Assembly (NCBI RefSeq): GCF_002105755.1
Contig: NZ_CP020821.1
Span: 4,092,001-4,156,000 of the forward strand
From: Mycobacterium colombiense CECT 3035
Lineage (GTDB): Bacteria; Actinomycetota; Actinomycetes; Mycobacteriales; Mycobacteriaceae
Length of the DNA: 64,000 nucleotides
Direction of reading: 5' to 3'
Shown: positions 21,962 to 34,363 of the stretch, piece by piece
How positions within the stretch are numbered: the first letter of the stretch is position 1
Layout: every line of letters starts with the position of its first letter
Translations under genes and position numbers: made by a program
The notes under the pieces: model-generated
Told to the model about the DNA's origin: nothing
What the model saw: the letters and a program-made list of their open reading frames with translations, nothing else
Database searches by the model: none

Positions 21962-22095
21962 GGTCCGTTTCCTGTAAGTAGCGACCGATTCTCGCGTGAG
22001 ACTACTGACGCTTCGCGCCGGGTCAATTCACCTTCCCTGACGTGCGAGGCTCCTCACAGGGGCTTTTCGTGCACGGCCGACTAGGCTGATCGAAC

Positions 22096-23538
<1,443 letters not shown>

Positions 23539-23562
23539 CGACGGCCGCGCGTCCGAATACGC

Positions 23563-24072
23563 ATGGATTACTGTTTGGCCGGCGATAGCGGCGCGGCCGC
23601 TTTGTGGCACGGACAACCCGACCTCGACCTGGACCACGACGGCCGCTTCGAATCGATCGGGCTGGATTTCGACCACGACGGACTGCGCGACGACGCCCTC
23701 GCGGATCTCGATGGCGACGGCCTCGTCGACCATGCGCTGCTGGACCTCGACAACGACGGAACCCCCGAGGCGTACTTCACCGACGACGGATCCGGGACGT
23801 GGGCGGTGGCCATGGACCGGGGCGGCCAGCTGCGGTGGTTCGGCCTTGACGGTGTCGAGCACACCGGCGGCCCCATGGTGGACTTCGACGGGCACGGGCG
23901 CGCCGACGCGCGCCTGGTCGACACCGATGGCAACGGGCTCGCCGACCGGGTGCTGCGCTCCGACGAAACCGGCGTGACCGGTTACGTCGACACCGATGGC
24001 GACGGCAAATGGAACGTCCGGCTGACCGATTCGGACGGCGACGGTCTCGCCGACGGCGCGAGCCCTTTGTGA
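23563..24072 (+). CDS. Calcium-type Asp/Gly repeat protein (Rv3906c-type)
   Basis: A 169-residue acidic protein made almost entirely of repeats of the form D-x-D-x-D-G, e.g. DLDHDGRFESIGLDFDHDG, ADLDGDGLVDHALLDLDNDG and DTDGNGLADRV. Such loops bind calcium in EF-hand, dockerin and thrombospondin-3-like proteins. No signal peptide or membrane segment is visible. It follows the CCA enzyme by 24 bases and precedes the hydrolase by 25, so it may lead the accessory block. It matches the position of M. tuberculosis Rv3906c. Calcium binding is inferred from pattern only. Confidence 0.75.
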   Translation: MDYCLAGDSGAAALWHGQPDLDLDHDGRFESIGLDFDHDGLRDDALADLDGDGLVDHALLDLDNDGTPEAYFTDDGSGTWAVAMDRGGQLRWFGLDGVEHTGGPMVDFDGHGRADARLVDTDGNGLADRVLRSDETGVTGYVDTDGDGKWNVRLTDSDGDGLADGASPL

Positions 24073-24097
24073 GGCGATGCTGACGTAGCGACGGCGA

Positions 24098-26065
24098 ATG
24101 TTACTGCGCTACTTGAGCGTTCCCTTCCTGGTTGCCGAGGCCGGCTGTGATCCGTGGTCGATCGACGCCACCCTGCAAGCCGGTCGCCCCGGGCAGATCT
24201 CGACCCTTGCGCAGGCTTTCCGTGACGCCGGGGCGAGCACCGCTGAGGCCGATCTCGCGTTCGAGGCGGCTCGCCGCCGGTTCGCGGCGTCGTGGGATCA
24301 CCGCGACGGTGAGCATCCGATCAACGACGCCGACGAGGTGCGGCGCGTGGTGAGGTCGCTGGGTCTGCAGGCCGCGCAATTGCCCAGGATCGCAGTCGAT
24401 TTGGAGAACATCGCGGCCGGGCTCGCCGAGGCCCAGCGAACGTCCGCGTGGTACCTGGCCGCGTTGGAGTACGACCTCGAGGACATTGACGACGAGATTT
24501 GCGAGGCCCGCGCCGGCGACGATGCTTGCGGAGTAGATGATCTGCGCGGGGAGGCCGTGGCCGAAGTGCGGGCAATCGCGCTGGCGCTGCGGCAGATTCG
24601 CGATCGGTATGCGACGGCACTCGACGCCGCTCTCGGCGTGCTCCGAGCGGATGGCGCCAACCCGATGGAGCTGCAGGCGGTGGACGAGTTACCGGTACCG
24701 CCGACGGACGGTGACCCACAGCAGGCCAGGCGATGGTGGGACTCGTTGAGTTCCGGACAGAAACAGTTGCTCATCGACCGGCATCCCAATCGGCTGGGCA
24801 ACCTCAATGGCGTGCCCGCCGACGTGCGTGATTCGGTGAACCAGGCCGCAATGGAACACGATCTGCGCAGGGTCGAAGATGCCGTCCGTCAGCGCGGGGT
24901 TGCGCCGGGCGCGCTTCGTGACAACGCGCTCAACAACCGAGACACCGAGGTGTTCAGCAACCCCGGCGCATACGGGCTGTGCGCCACCGACATCACCCGG
25001 TACCAGAACGCGGTGAAGACCAATGACTTCCTCGAGCGCGACCAAGGATCCGGCGGCCTCTCCGTCATGCTGTGGGCCTATGACCCGCTGGCATTCAATG
25101 GCAAGGGCAGGGCGGCCATCGCGATCGGCAACCCGGACAGATCCCGAAACACGGCCGTCCTCGTCCCAGGCACCAACAGCAGCGTGCGGGGAGGGTGGAT
25201 GTCCGATGGCACGGACGACGCGCTCAACCTCTACCGGCAGGCCGCCAGAGCCGATTCCCAGCAATCCACCGCGGTGTTGGCCTGGATGGGTTATGACGCA
25301 CCCGAATTCGAGACACGTTGGCAGCAGGCCGTCACCGACCCGTCGAATCTGGAACAGGTCGGCACCCCATGGCGGGCGCGGCAGGCGGGGGCGCTGCTGG
25401 CCGCCGATGTCAACGGCCTGAGCGCCACGCACGACGGTGAGTCCCCAGCGCATATCACGGTCCTCGGGCACTCCTACGGCTCGACGACCGTGGCGGACTC
25501 GTTTGCGAACAGCGGCATGCGCGCCAACGATGCTGTACTAACGGGTTGCCCGGGAACGGATTTGGCGCGCAGCGCCGCGGATTTCCACCTGGCGGGCGGC
25601 AGGCTGTATGTCGGAGCCGCGTCGACCGATGCGATCAGCTGGATCGGCGAGTCGGGCAGCGGCCTGCCCAACGGGCTCAACGCGATGCTGGGCGGACCGG
25701 TGGGACCGGTGGCCGGGTTGGGCAGCGACCCGGCCCATGCGGGTTTCGGGGCGGTGCGGTTTCGTGCCGAGGTCGCCGGCTCACACAGCGTCATGCCGTG
25801 GTTCACCGACCACTCGCATTACTACGACGTGGGCAGCGAAGCGCTGCACAACATGACCGAGATCGTCACCGGGCATGGCGACCGTCTGGTCGGTGAGGGC
25901 ATGCTGGCGCCGGAGCGAGCCGCGGCGCGGATCGCCGTTCCCCTCCAGGTGCACACCCCCTGGGGGACGGTGTCGCTGCCGCACCTTGGGATCCAGATCC
26001 CGGTCGCCGTCGATCCGGAATGGGATCGGCCGGCGCGATCGGTCACCAACGGGCATGGCTTCTAG
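24098..26065 (+). CDS. DUF1023 alpha/beta hydrolase with helical N-terminal domain
   Basis: A 655-residue protein. Residues about 1-200 are helical and ESX-substrate-like (LAQAFRDAGASTAEADLAFEAARRRFAASW). A linker follows, and the C-terminal half is a DUF1023 serine hydrolase with nucleophile elbow GHSYGS at about residue 456 and a likely catalytic His in the HSHYYDVGS segment. Length and partner match the M. tuberculosis Rv2079-Rv2078 pair, from family knowledge. A Y-x3-D (YDLED) lies in the helical part, but I do not claim it as an export signal. No signal peptide is visible. The substrate is unknown; an envelope lipid or ester is a guess. Confidence 0.8.
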   Translation: MLLRYLSVPFLVAEAGCDPWSIDATLQAGRPGQISTLAQAFRDAGASTAEADLAFEAARRRFAASWDHRDGEHPINDADEVRRVVRSLGLQAAQLPRIAVDLENIAAGLAEAQRTSAWYLAALEYDLEDIDDEICEARAGDDACGVDDLRGEAVAEVRAIALALRQIRDRYATALDAALGVLRADGANPMELQAVDELPVPPTDGDPQQARRWWDSLSSGQKQLLIDRHPNRLGNLNGVPADVRDSVNQAAMEHDLRRVEDAVRQRGVAPGALRDNALNNRDTEVFSNPGAYGLCATDITRYQNAVKTNDFLERDQGSGGLSVMLWAYDPLAFNGKGRAAIAIGNPDRSRNTAVLVPGTNSSVRGGWMSDGTDDALNLYRQAARADSQQSTAVLAWMGYDAPEFETRWQQAVTDPSNLEQVGTPWRARQAGALLAADVNGLSATHDGESPAHITVLGHSYGSTTVADSFANSGMRANDAVLTGCPGTDLARSAADFHLAGGRLYVGAASTDAISWIGESGSGLPNGLNAMLGGPVGPVAGLGSDPAHAGFGAVRFRAEVAGSHSVMPWFTDHSHYYDVGSEALHNMTEIVTGHGDRLVGEGMLAPERAAARIAVPLQVHTPWGTVSLPHLGIQIPVAVDPEWDRPARSVTNGHGF

Positions 26066-26157
26066 GCGTGGGAAGGCCGGGTCGGCGATGGTGAATTGAC
26101 CGCTTGTGAATCGGCATTTAGCCTGATCAAAGGTGGTATGACCCGGAAGGACTGCCG

Positions 26158-26487
26158 ATGTTCGTCGATACGGATCTTTTGCATTCGGGAGGCAATCAGT
26201 CACACCGCGCCGGTGGGCACGCCCAAGACGGCGCGGACCAATTGGCAGGCGGAACCGTGGCCTCGGGGATGTTCGGTGACTTCGCCGCGGCCGACGCCTT
26301 TCACAGCGCGGTCGCGGCCGCGCACGGCCAGCACGTGAAAACCCTGCAGGGCCACAGCGAGACGCTCACCGGCGTGGGCACCAAGGCGCACACCGCAGCC
26401 AACGGGTTCACCAACATGGATAAGAACAACGCCACCGAAATGCAGGCGCTGCGACCGAGTTCCGGTCCTTCAACGCAGAACGTCTAA
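26158..26487 (+). CDS. DUF2563-family small ESX-like helical protein
   Basis: A 109-residue protein (MFVDTDLLHSGGNQSHRAGGHAQDGADQ...) with two predicted helices around a Gly/Ala bend and a disordered C-terminus. This is the size and character of DUF2563 proteins, which pair with DUF1023 hydrolases in mycobacteria (Rv2078 beside Rv2079). It is EspC/WXG100-like in shape but lacks a clear W-x-G. ATG 26158 has GGAAGGA upstream. It probably acts as partner or chaperone of the hydrolase; that role is inference. Confidence 0.7.
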   Translation: MFVDTDLLHSGGNQSHRAGGHAQDGADQLAGGTVASGMFGDFAAADAFHSAVAAAHGQHVKTLQGHSETLTGVGTKAHTAANGFTNMDKNNATEMQALRPSSGPSTQNV

Positions 26488-26490
26488 GAG

Positions 26491-27066
26491 ATGCCCGTGA
26501 CCGACGACCCGCCTTCGCATCCGGGTGCGGGGGCGCATGTCGGTCCGCCGGTAGGGCAGTGGGAATCGGGTTATCCCACGCCGCAGGCGTCGGGGTCGCG
26601 GACGTGGCCGCTGGTTGCTTTGGGTGCGATGGTTCTCGCTTTGGTCGCGACGGTTGTGGCCGTTGTCGCGTTGGTTTTTGCGACGTCGCGGTCGCCGGGT
26701 TCGAGTTCGGCGCCGACGTCGACCGCCCCTACCTATAGCGCAGCCGAAGTGTCTGCTGCGCACCAGAAGTTGTGTGATGCTTACAAGCTCGCGGCGCGTG
26801 CGGTGCAGATTGAGACGAATGGAACGAATCAGGCTTTCGCAGGAATAGCCACAGTCAACGGTGCGGTCATGCTCGAAAATGCGGTGAACACGAATCGGGG
26901 CCTTGCCCCAAATGAGCGGGCTGCCGCGCTCGCCCTTGCTGAGGCCTACAGCAATGTCGCGGCCACTTCGAGCTTGGCCGCTGGACAAGACCCGGCGTGG
27001 CAGTCTGCTCTGACGGACGCCAACGCAAAGGATGGTGCGATGAAAAAGGTATGCGGCATCGGGTGA
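26491..27066 (+). CDS. Single-pass membrane protein, tandem paralogue 1
   Basis: A 191-residue protein with a Pro-rich cytoplasmic N-terminus (about 1-38), one membrane helix (about 40-68, LVALGAMVLALVATVVAVVALVF), a Ser/Thr/Pro linker and an exported helical domain with two Cys residues (KLCDAYKLAARAVQ and KKVCGIG at the end). The two Cys could form a disulfide. It follows the DUF2563 gene by 3 bases, so one transcript is likely. Two more copies follow. No known family was recognised. Confidence 0.75.
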   Translation: MPVTDDPPSHPGAGAHVGPPVGQWESGYPTPQASGSRTWPLVALGAMVLALVATVVAVVALVFATSRSPGSSSAPTSTAPTYSAAEVSAAHQKLCDAYKLAARAVQIETNGTNQAFAGIATVNGAVMLENAVNTNRGLAPNERAAALALAEAYSNVAATSSLAAGQDPAWQSALTDANAKDGAMKKVCGIG

Positions 27067-27179
27067 CGTTCCATCAGCAGGGCGGCGGTGATTGCTCACC
27101 GCTCGGTTAGCTGCTCAACTATTGCAGCGAAGTATGCGAGAGATGGCCGGGTAAGCGTTTCCAACTATTAGGAGGACGC

Positions 27180-27730
27180 ATGGTGAGGGACTTGCCTCCA
27201 GCTCCGGGGGAGGGGCCGACTACTGGCCCGCCGCCAGGCTCAACCCACTGGGCACCAGTTCTCCCCACGCAACCACCGCCGCGCCCACGGGCATGGCCAG
27301 CGATTGCCTTGTCCGTGATCGCCGTCCTGTTGGGCACCGCTGCTTTGGTTGTCTCGTTGACCCGGCCTGCCAGCAGTCGGTCATCGGTCTCATCAACCAC
27401 TTCAACGCCGCCGTCTTATAAAGCCGAGCAGTCCGCAGCCGCGCACTGTGTTCAGCGTTCAGGCTTGCTTCAGACTCGGTGAAGACAGATTCCTCGGGGG
27501 ATCGAGCCCTTGGACGTATTGCGCTTACTAATGGTGCTGCGCTATTGGACTCCGCCGTCACCCCTGCACTCCCGAGTGCCCAAGCAGGTGAGGCTCGGGC
27601 GCTCGCCAACGCCTACCGGACGGCTGCGGCCGTAGCTTCCACGGCTGCGGCCGACGACCCGCGGTGGCAGGCTTCGGTGAACGACGTCAACGCGAAGAGC
27701 GATGCGTTGCTCGCTACGTGTCATAGCTAG
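27180..27730 (+). pseudogene. Frameshifted tandem paralogue 2
   Basis: The first part (from ATG 27180, strong AGGAGG upstream) encodes the same layout: Pro-rich N-terminus, membrane helix (AIALSVIAVLLGTAALVVSL), linker and EQSAAAH. At about 27445 the frame breaks. The expected continuation, LCSAFRLASDSVKTDSSG on to LLATCHS, is in another frame from 27446 to 27730. Compared with the other copies, about 5 bases are missing just before the first Cys codon. The first frame ends early at a TGA, giving a 100-residue product without the exported domain. Either a true decayed copy or an assembly error. Confidence 0.75.
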
Positions 27731-27736
27731 TTCCAG

Positions 27737-27773
27737 CAAGCAGAATTCAACCGCAGCGGCTGAATTCTGCTTG
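27737..27773. terminator. Strong 37-base stem-loop after the frameshifted copy
   Basis: Arm CAAGCAGAATTCA (27737-27749) is the perfect reverse complement of 27761-27773. Inside it CCGC (27751-27754) pairs with GCGG (27756-27759), leaving one internal mismatch and a one-base loop. No T-run follows. It lies 6 bases after the stop of the frameshifted gene and is AT-richer than its surroundings, so it is unlikely to be chance. It may be a terminator, a message-stabilising hairpin, or a mark of a past rearrangement. Confidence 0.55.
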
Positions 27774-27982
27774 AGCAGCCGAATACTGTCTTCGAGTCTT
27801 CGCGCAGCCGAGGCTCGCGAACTTGACGACATCCGCGCCATGAACAGTCGCGGGCAGACTAAGTTCGCGCCGGTGTATGAGAACTAACGACGCGCGGTGA
27901 ATTGCTTGGCTTCGGGTTGCCTGCTCCACTATTGATTGGAGGGCAAGGTAGTGCACATGGGCTCGCACACTAAGGAGGAGAT

Positions 27983-28523
27983 ATGGCGGGAGACCTGCCT
28001 TCGGGCCATGGTGACAGGCCGTCTGTTCCGCCGCCCACTGGTAGTTGGCCGCTACCACCGCTCCCGAATCCAGCCTCTCGTCCACGCCCATGGTTGGCGA
28101 TCGCGGTAGCCGTCACGGCCGCCGTGGCAGTCGCGGCGTTGGTCGTAGCCCTGACACGGCCGGCGGCTTCAAACCCGTCAGCGACCACCACCACGCCGCC
28201 TTCCCATACACCGGCGGAGACCGCCGCAGCGCAACAGCGGCTCTGCGAGACCTACAAGCTGGCAGCGCGGGCCGTACAAGTTGACACCAATGGCAGCGAT
28301 AAAGCATTCGCGCGCATCGCGCTTACGAATTCCGCCAGCCTGCTGTTCAACGTATCGAATGATCCAGCTCTGGACGAGCAACACCGTAGCGCGGCTCAGG
28401 CTCTAGCGACGGCATACCTGACAGACACCGCGAAAAGCAGCGAGGGAGCGGCTACCGAGGCCGAATTTCAAGAGGCAGTTGCCGATGTGAACGCCAAGGA
28501 TGCCGCAATGAAAAAGGTATGCG

Positions 28524-28534
<11 letters not shown>
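27983..28534 (+). CDS. Single-pass membrane protein, tandem paralogue 3
   Basis: A 183-residue paralogue of the 26491 protein with the same parts: Pro-rich N-terminus, membrane helix (about 35-60, WLAIAVAVTAAVAVAALVVAL), Thr/Pro linker, then RLCETYKLAARAVQVDTNGS and a closing KKVCGGG. The Cys pair and the TYKLAARAVQ block are nearly identical to copy 1. ATG 27983 has AAGGAGGAG upstream. Its 3' end overlaps the next gene by 11 bases, suggesting coupled translation with the ESX-2-type block. Confidence 0.75.
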
Positions 28535-30692
<2,158 letters not shown>

Positions 30693-30818
30693 CGCGGGTC
30701 CGCAGTCATCGGGTGACTACCGCATTCAATGTGTTGTGACAAAATGTGCAGTACGAGCGATCGGCGTCGCCGGTTTACATATTTGAGGCCTTGCGACAAG
30801 GGGTGGAGGTGACAGATC

Positions 30819-31727
30819 GTGGGCGGTGGAGTCCAAGCTAATATTCCGCTTTACGTCGGCGCGGGTAACATGCCCGAAGCACCGCTCCCAACGGCGAACC
30901 CCCCTCACCCACCCGGCACATCGATTGTGGACGGCGGTGGAGGCGCGTTAACCGGCGTCGGAAACGCCGGCGTCCCCAAAGACGCAGCCGACGCAGCCGC
31001 GGCCGACGCGGATCGTCGGGCCCACGCTGCTGACGCCGCGGCAAAGTTTCCCGCCAACGAGGCCAACAGCCAGCAGGATATGCAGGCGATCCAGCAGATG
31101 CTGCAGAGCGTCACCGGCGCGCTCGGCGGCGCCATCGGCGGCGTCATGGGACCGCTGACGCAGCTCCCTCAACAGGCGATGCAGGCCGGTCAAAGCGCAC
31201 TCCAGCCGCTGATGAGCGCGGTGCAGGGCGGCGCGCACGGCGCCGGACTCGCCAACGACGCGCACCTGGTCGACAGCGTCGGCAGCGGCGGCGGCTCGGG
31301 ACTGGGCGGCGGCGCCGGCGGTGGTGGTGCTGGGCTCGGCGGTGGCGGAACCACCCCGGCCAGCTCGCTGGGCCCGCCGCCCGTGCCCACGTCGTCCCCG
31401 CCGACCACCCCGGCGGCCGCGAAGGCGGCCATGATGCCGCCGACCGGTGGAATGCCGGCCATGCCCGGGCAATCAGGCATGACCGGGATGCCGATGATGC
31501 CGCCGGGTGCGATGGGCCACGGCGGCGAAGGCGGAAAGAAGGACAGCCCGGTCGAGAAGCGGGTGATGGCTCCAGGTGTGCCCAACGGGCAACCGATCAA
31601 GGGCCGCTTGACTATTCCGCCGAGCGCCCCGGGCAGCAAATCCGGCGAAGCGAAGCCGACCGTGGTCACCAATAGGCCCAACCGCCGGATCGTGATCATG
31701 CCGTCCGAGGACGAGCCGAAGGAATAG
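30819..31727 (+). CDS. Gly/Pro/Ala-rich ESX-2-associated protein
   Basis: A 302-residue low-complexity protein. The N-terminal part has a helical stretch, QQDMQAIQQMLQSVTGALGG then LPQQAMQAGQSALQPLMSAV, resembling linker regions of ESX-associated proteins. The middle is Gly-rich, then Pro/Met-rich, and the end is basic/acidic (NRRIVIMPSEDEPKE). It lies between the Rv3899c-like and Rv3896c-like genes, where M. tuberculosis has Rv3897c/Rv3898c, so it probably is a relative. GTG 30819 has GGAGG about 10 bases upstream. No catalytic motif is visible. Confidence 0.6.
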   Translation: MGGGVQANIPLYVGAGNMPEAPLPTANPPHPPGTSIVDGGGGALTGVGNAGVPKDAADAAAADADRRAHAADAAAKFPANEANSQQDMQAIQQMLQSVTGALGGAIGGVMGPLTQLPQQAMQAGQSALQPLMSAVQGGAHGAGLANDAHLVDSVGSGGGSGLGGGAGGGGAGLGGGGTTPASSLGPPPVPTSSPPTTPAAAKAAMMPPTGGMPAMPGQSGMTGMPMMPPGAMGHGGEGGKKDSPVEKRVMAPGVPNGQPIKGRLTIPPSAPGSKSGEAKPTVVTNRPNRRIVIMPSEDEPKE

Positions 31728-32003
31728 CCGGCCAAACCACCCAGCCCTTCGAAGGGTGAGTGGTCGGGCAGTTCGGCCGGCAGTAGTGTCGCTACGTAAT
31801 CGCGGCCGGACCGATCCCAAATGTGCGGGTCAAATTGGGTTGTCCGTTATTGACAGCAGAACTGTCGATGCGTGCATGCTATTGGTACGTCTGCAGCGAC
31901 CGCGGAAATACGCGGCCAGGAGGGTGTGGGAGTACGAGCGCGAAGTGTCCGGCAAGGATGCGGCGCCGCGAGGGCGCATAAATGGATCAGGGCGGGGAAG
32001 CCG
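31728..32003. other. Gap with two short palindromes
   Basis: No supported gene here. A 12-base perfect palindrome CCCTTCGAAGGG lies just after the upstream stop (about 31746-31757), and GACAG-N5-CTGTC lies at 31852-31866. They could be a transcript end and a regulator site ahead of the 32004 gene, but neither matches a site I recognise. The frame of the next gene extends back into this gap without a ribosome site. Confidence 0.35.
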
Positions 32004-32870
32004 GTGACCGATCCCCTCAGAGTGCAAGCGGTCGCGGCGCTGTCGCGCGCCCACAATCTGTTCCGCCTAGCCACCGCCGGCGACGGTATCGGCGACGCAC
32101 CGGCGCGGACGCAGACACACGCCGAGGCGCTGACGCGCGGCGGCGTAGGGCTACCCGACGCCGCGGCAGCACGGTCGGGCGCCTCGATAACGCGTCTAAC
32201 CCGGCTGGCCCACGCTGACCGGACGCTGGGACAGGTGATCTCCGCGGCGCGCGCCGATCACGTCCGCGGCCACCTGGCGACGCGGGCAACCTTGGACGCC
32301 GCCTTGACCGACACGACCCCGGCCGTCGATACCCCCATGGGCCGCCGCGAGGCCGCCGCCCGGATGGCGGCGCGGCTGCGGGCTCAACACCGACATGTCG
32401 CCGGATCACGCCGCCGGGCAAGGATGCTCGCGCGCAGGCTGCGACGCTTGCACTACCTACGAGGGCGGCAGATGCACAACACTCAGGCCGGCGGACGCGC
32501 CGCGGTGCTGGCCGCAATCCGTAAAGCGTTGGACATCAAAGGTATTCATGACCCGGCAGCGCGCGCTCGCTGGGAACGCGGCATGGACCTGGTGGCCCGG
32601 CGCGAGTCCAACTACAACGCAAACGCGGTCAACGACTGGGACTCCAACGCGGCGCGGGGCACACCGAGCAAGGGCGCCTGGCAATTCATCGCGCCGACGT
32701 TCGCGGCGTATCACCAGCCGGGAACCTCGCGCGACATTCACAATCTGGTGGCTCAGGCGTGCGCGTTCATCAACTACGCGATGGGCCGCTACGGGGTGGC
32801 CGTCGACGCGTCGAATCTAGCCGATCGGATTCAGCAGGCCGATCCCCACCGAGCACCCAAGGGGTACTGA
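32004..32870 (+). CDS. Lysozyme-like transglycosylase-fold protein, Rv3896c-type
   Basis: A 288-residue protein. The first two thirds are Ala/Arg-rich and helical. The C-terminal about 100 residues resemble the SLT/lysozyme-like fold: WERGMDLVARRESNYNANAVNDWDSNAARGTPSKGAWQFIAPTFAAY, with the Glu of ARRESNYN in the catalytic position and the GAWQF segment after it. It sits 2 bases before eccB, so it is likely translated with the ESX core and may open peptidoglycan for secretion (inference). GTG 32004 (MTDPLRVQAVAAL) has GGGGAAG upstream and gives family-like length; an ATG far upstream is rejected. Confidence 0.75.
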   Translation: MTDPLRVQAVAALSRAHNLFRLATAGDGIGDAPARTQTHAEALTRGGVGLPDAAAARSGASITRLTRLAHADRTLGQVISAARADHVRGHLATRATLDAALTDTTPAVDTPMGRREAAARMAARLRAQHRHVAGSRRRARMLARRLRRLHYLRGRQMHNTQAGGRAAVLAAIRKALDIKGIHDPAARARWERGMDLVARRESNYNANAVNDWDSNAARGTPSKGAWQFIAPTFAAYHQPGTSRDIHNLVAQACAFINYAMGRYGVAVDASNLADRIQQADPHRAPKGY

Positions 32871-32872
32871 GC

Positions 32873-34360
32873 ATGCCGCTGAGTTTGTCTAACCGCGACC
32901 AGAACTCCGGGCACCTGTTCTACAACCGTCGGTTGCGCGCGGCGACCACCCGCTTCTCGGTCCGCATGAAACACGACGACCGCAAGCAGACCGCCGCGCT
33001 GGTGTTGTCGGTCCTCCTGGTGGCCATCGCTAGCGGCTGGATGCTGCTGCTGAATGTGCTGAAACCGACTGGCATCGTGGGTGATTCGGCGATCATCGGC
33101 GACCGCGATTCCGGGGCGCTCTACGCGAAGATCGACGGCCGGCTCTACCCGGTGCTGAATTTGACGTCCGCGCGGCTGGCGACCGGCACGGCGAATCAGC
33201 CGACATGGGTGAAGCCCGCTGAGATAGCGAAGTATCCGACCGGCCCGCTGGTCGGCATCCCGGGTGCGCCGGCGGCGATGCCCGTCCATCGGGGTGCGAC
33301 GTCGGCGTGGGCGGTGTGCGACACGGCCGGGCGACCCCGCAGCCCCGAACGGCCGGTGGTGACCTCGATCGCCGGCGTGCTCGACGGCTTCGACCGCGCC
33401 ACACCGCTCAGCGACGACGCCGGGGTGCTGGTCACCTTCGAAGGCAACACCTTCGTGATCTGGGGCGGCAAGCGCTCGCAGATCGACCCGACGAACAGGG
33501 CGATCACGCTGAGCCTCGGACTCGACCCGGGAGTCACACTGCCGGTGGAGATTTCACGGGCCCTCTACGACGCGCTGCCCGCCACCGAACCGCTCGGCGT
33601 CCCCGCGGTGCCCCTGGCGGGCACGCCGTCGACGTGGGTGTCGGGCTCACAGGTGGGCGCGGTGTTGCAGGCCCAGACCGCCAGCGGCGGCAAGCAGTTC
33701 TATGTGCTGTTGCCCGACGGCGTCCAAAAAGTCACCAGCTTCGTCGCCGACCTGTTGCGCAGCGCCAACTCCTACGGCGCGACGGCGCCCCGCGTGGTGA
33801 CGCCCGACGTGTTGGTCAACATCCCCGAGGTGTCCTCGCTCGCGGTGGACTACTACCCGACCAAGCGCCTGAATTTCATTGACACGGCGGCCGATCCGAC
33901 CACCTGCGTGGGGTGGGAGAAGGGCTCGACGGACCCGCAGGCTCGCGTCGTGGTATACAACGGGCGCGGATTGCCCACGCCGTCGTACCTGGACAACCGG
34001 ATCGTGCACCTGGTGCGTGACGACCGCGACCCGGCCTCGGTGGTCGCCAACCAGGTGCTGGTGTTGCCGGGCGCGGCGAATTTCGTGACGTCGACCAGCG
34101 GCGTGGTCACCTCCGACTCCCGGGAATCGTTGTTCTGGGTTTCCGACAACGGGGTGCGGTTCGGCATCACCAACGACGACACGACGTTGCGCGCGCTCGG
34201 GCTCGACCCGGGTTCGGCGGTGCAGGCGCCCTGGCCGCTGCTGCGGACGTTCGCCGCGGGCCCGGCACTGTCAAGGGAGGCAGCGCTTTTGGCGCGGGAC
34301 ACCGTCCCGGCGCTCGGCAAGGTGGCTGTGGTGACGACATCGGCGAAGCCGGGAGGCTAG
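32873..34360 (+). CDS. eccB2: Type VII secretion membrane protein EccB (ESX-2-type)
   Basis: EccB is a core subunit of the ESX membrane complex with a large exported domain. The 495-residue protein has the family N-terminus (RDQNSGHLFYNRRLRAATTRFSVRM), one membrane helix at about 42-64 (AALVLSVLLVAIASGWMLLL), and the exported repeat-type domain with conserved Cys residues (SAWAVCDTAG and DPTTCVGWEKG). The length equals that of M. tuberculosis EccB2, and the neighbours match the ESX-2 order. It is followed by eccC after 3 bases. Confidence 0.85.
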   Translation: MPLSLSNRDQNSGHLFYNRRLRAATTRFSVRMKHDDRKQTAALVLSVLLVAIASGWMLLLNVLKPTGIVGDSAIIGDRDSGALYAKIDGRLYPVLNLTSARLATGTANQPTWVKPAEIAKYPTGPLVGIPGAPAAMPVHRGATSAWAVCDTAGRPRSPERPVVTSIAGVLDGFDRATPLSDDAGVLVTFEGNTFVIWGGKRSQIDPTNRAITLSLGLDPGVTLPVEISRALYDALPATEPLGVPAVPLAGTPSTWVSGSQVGAVLQAQTASGGKQFYVLLPDGVQKVTSFVADLLRSANSYGATAPRVVTPDVLVNIPEVSSLAVDYYPTKRLNFIDTAADPTTCVGWEKGSTDPQARVVVYNGRGLPTPSYLDNRIVHLVRDDRDPASVVANQVLVLPGAANFVTSTSGVVTSDSRESLFWVSDNGVRFGITNDDTTLRALGLDPGSAVQAPWPLLRTFAAGPALSREAALLARDTVPALGKVAVVTTSAKPGG

Positions 34361-34363
34361 AGA

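Noticed and set aside
26158..26487. WXG100/Esx family member
   Set aside because: Size and helices fit, but no W-x-G turn is present; DUF2563 is the better call, so I do not count it as an Esx substrate.
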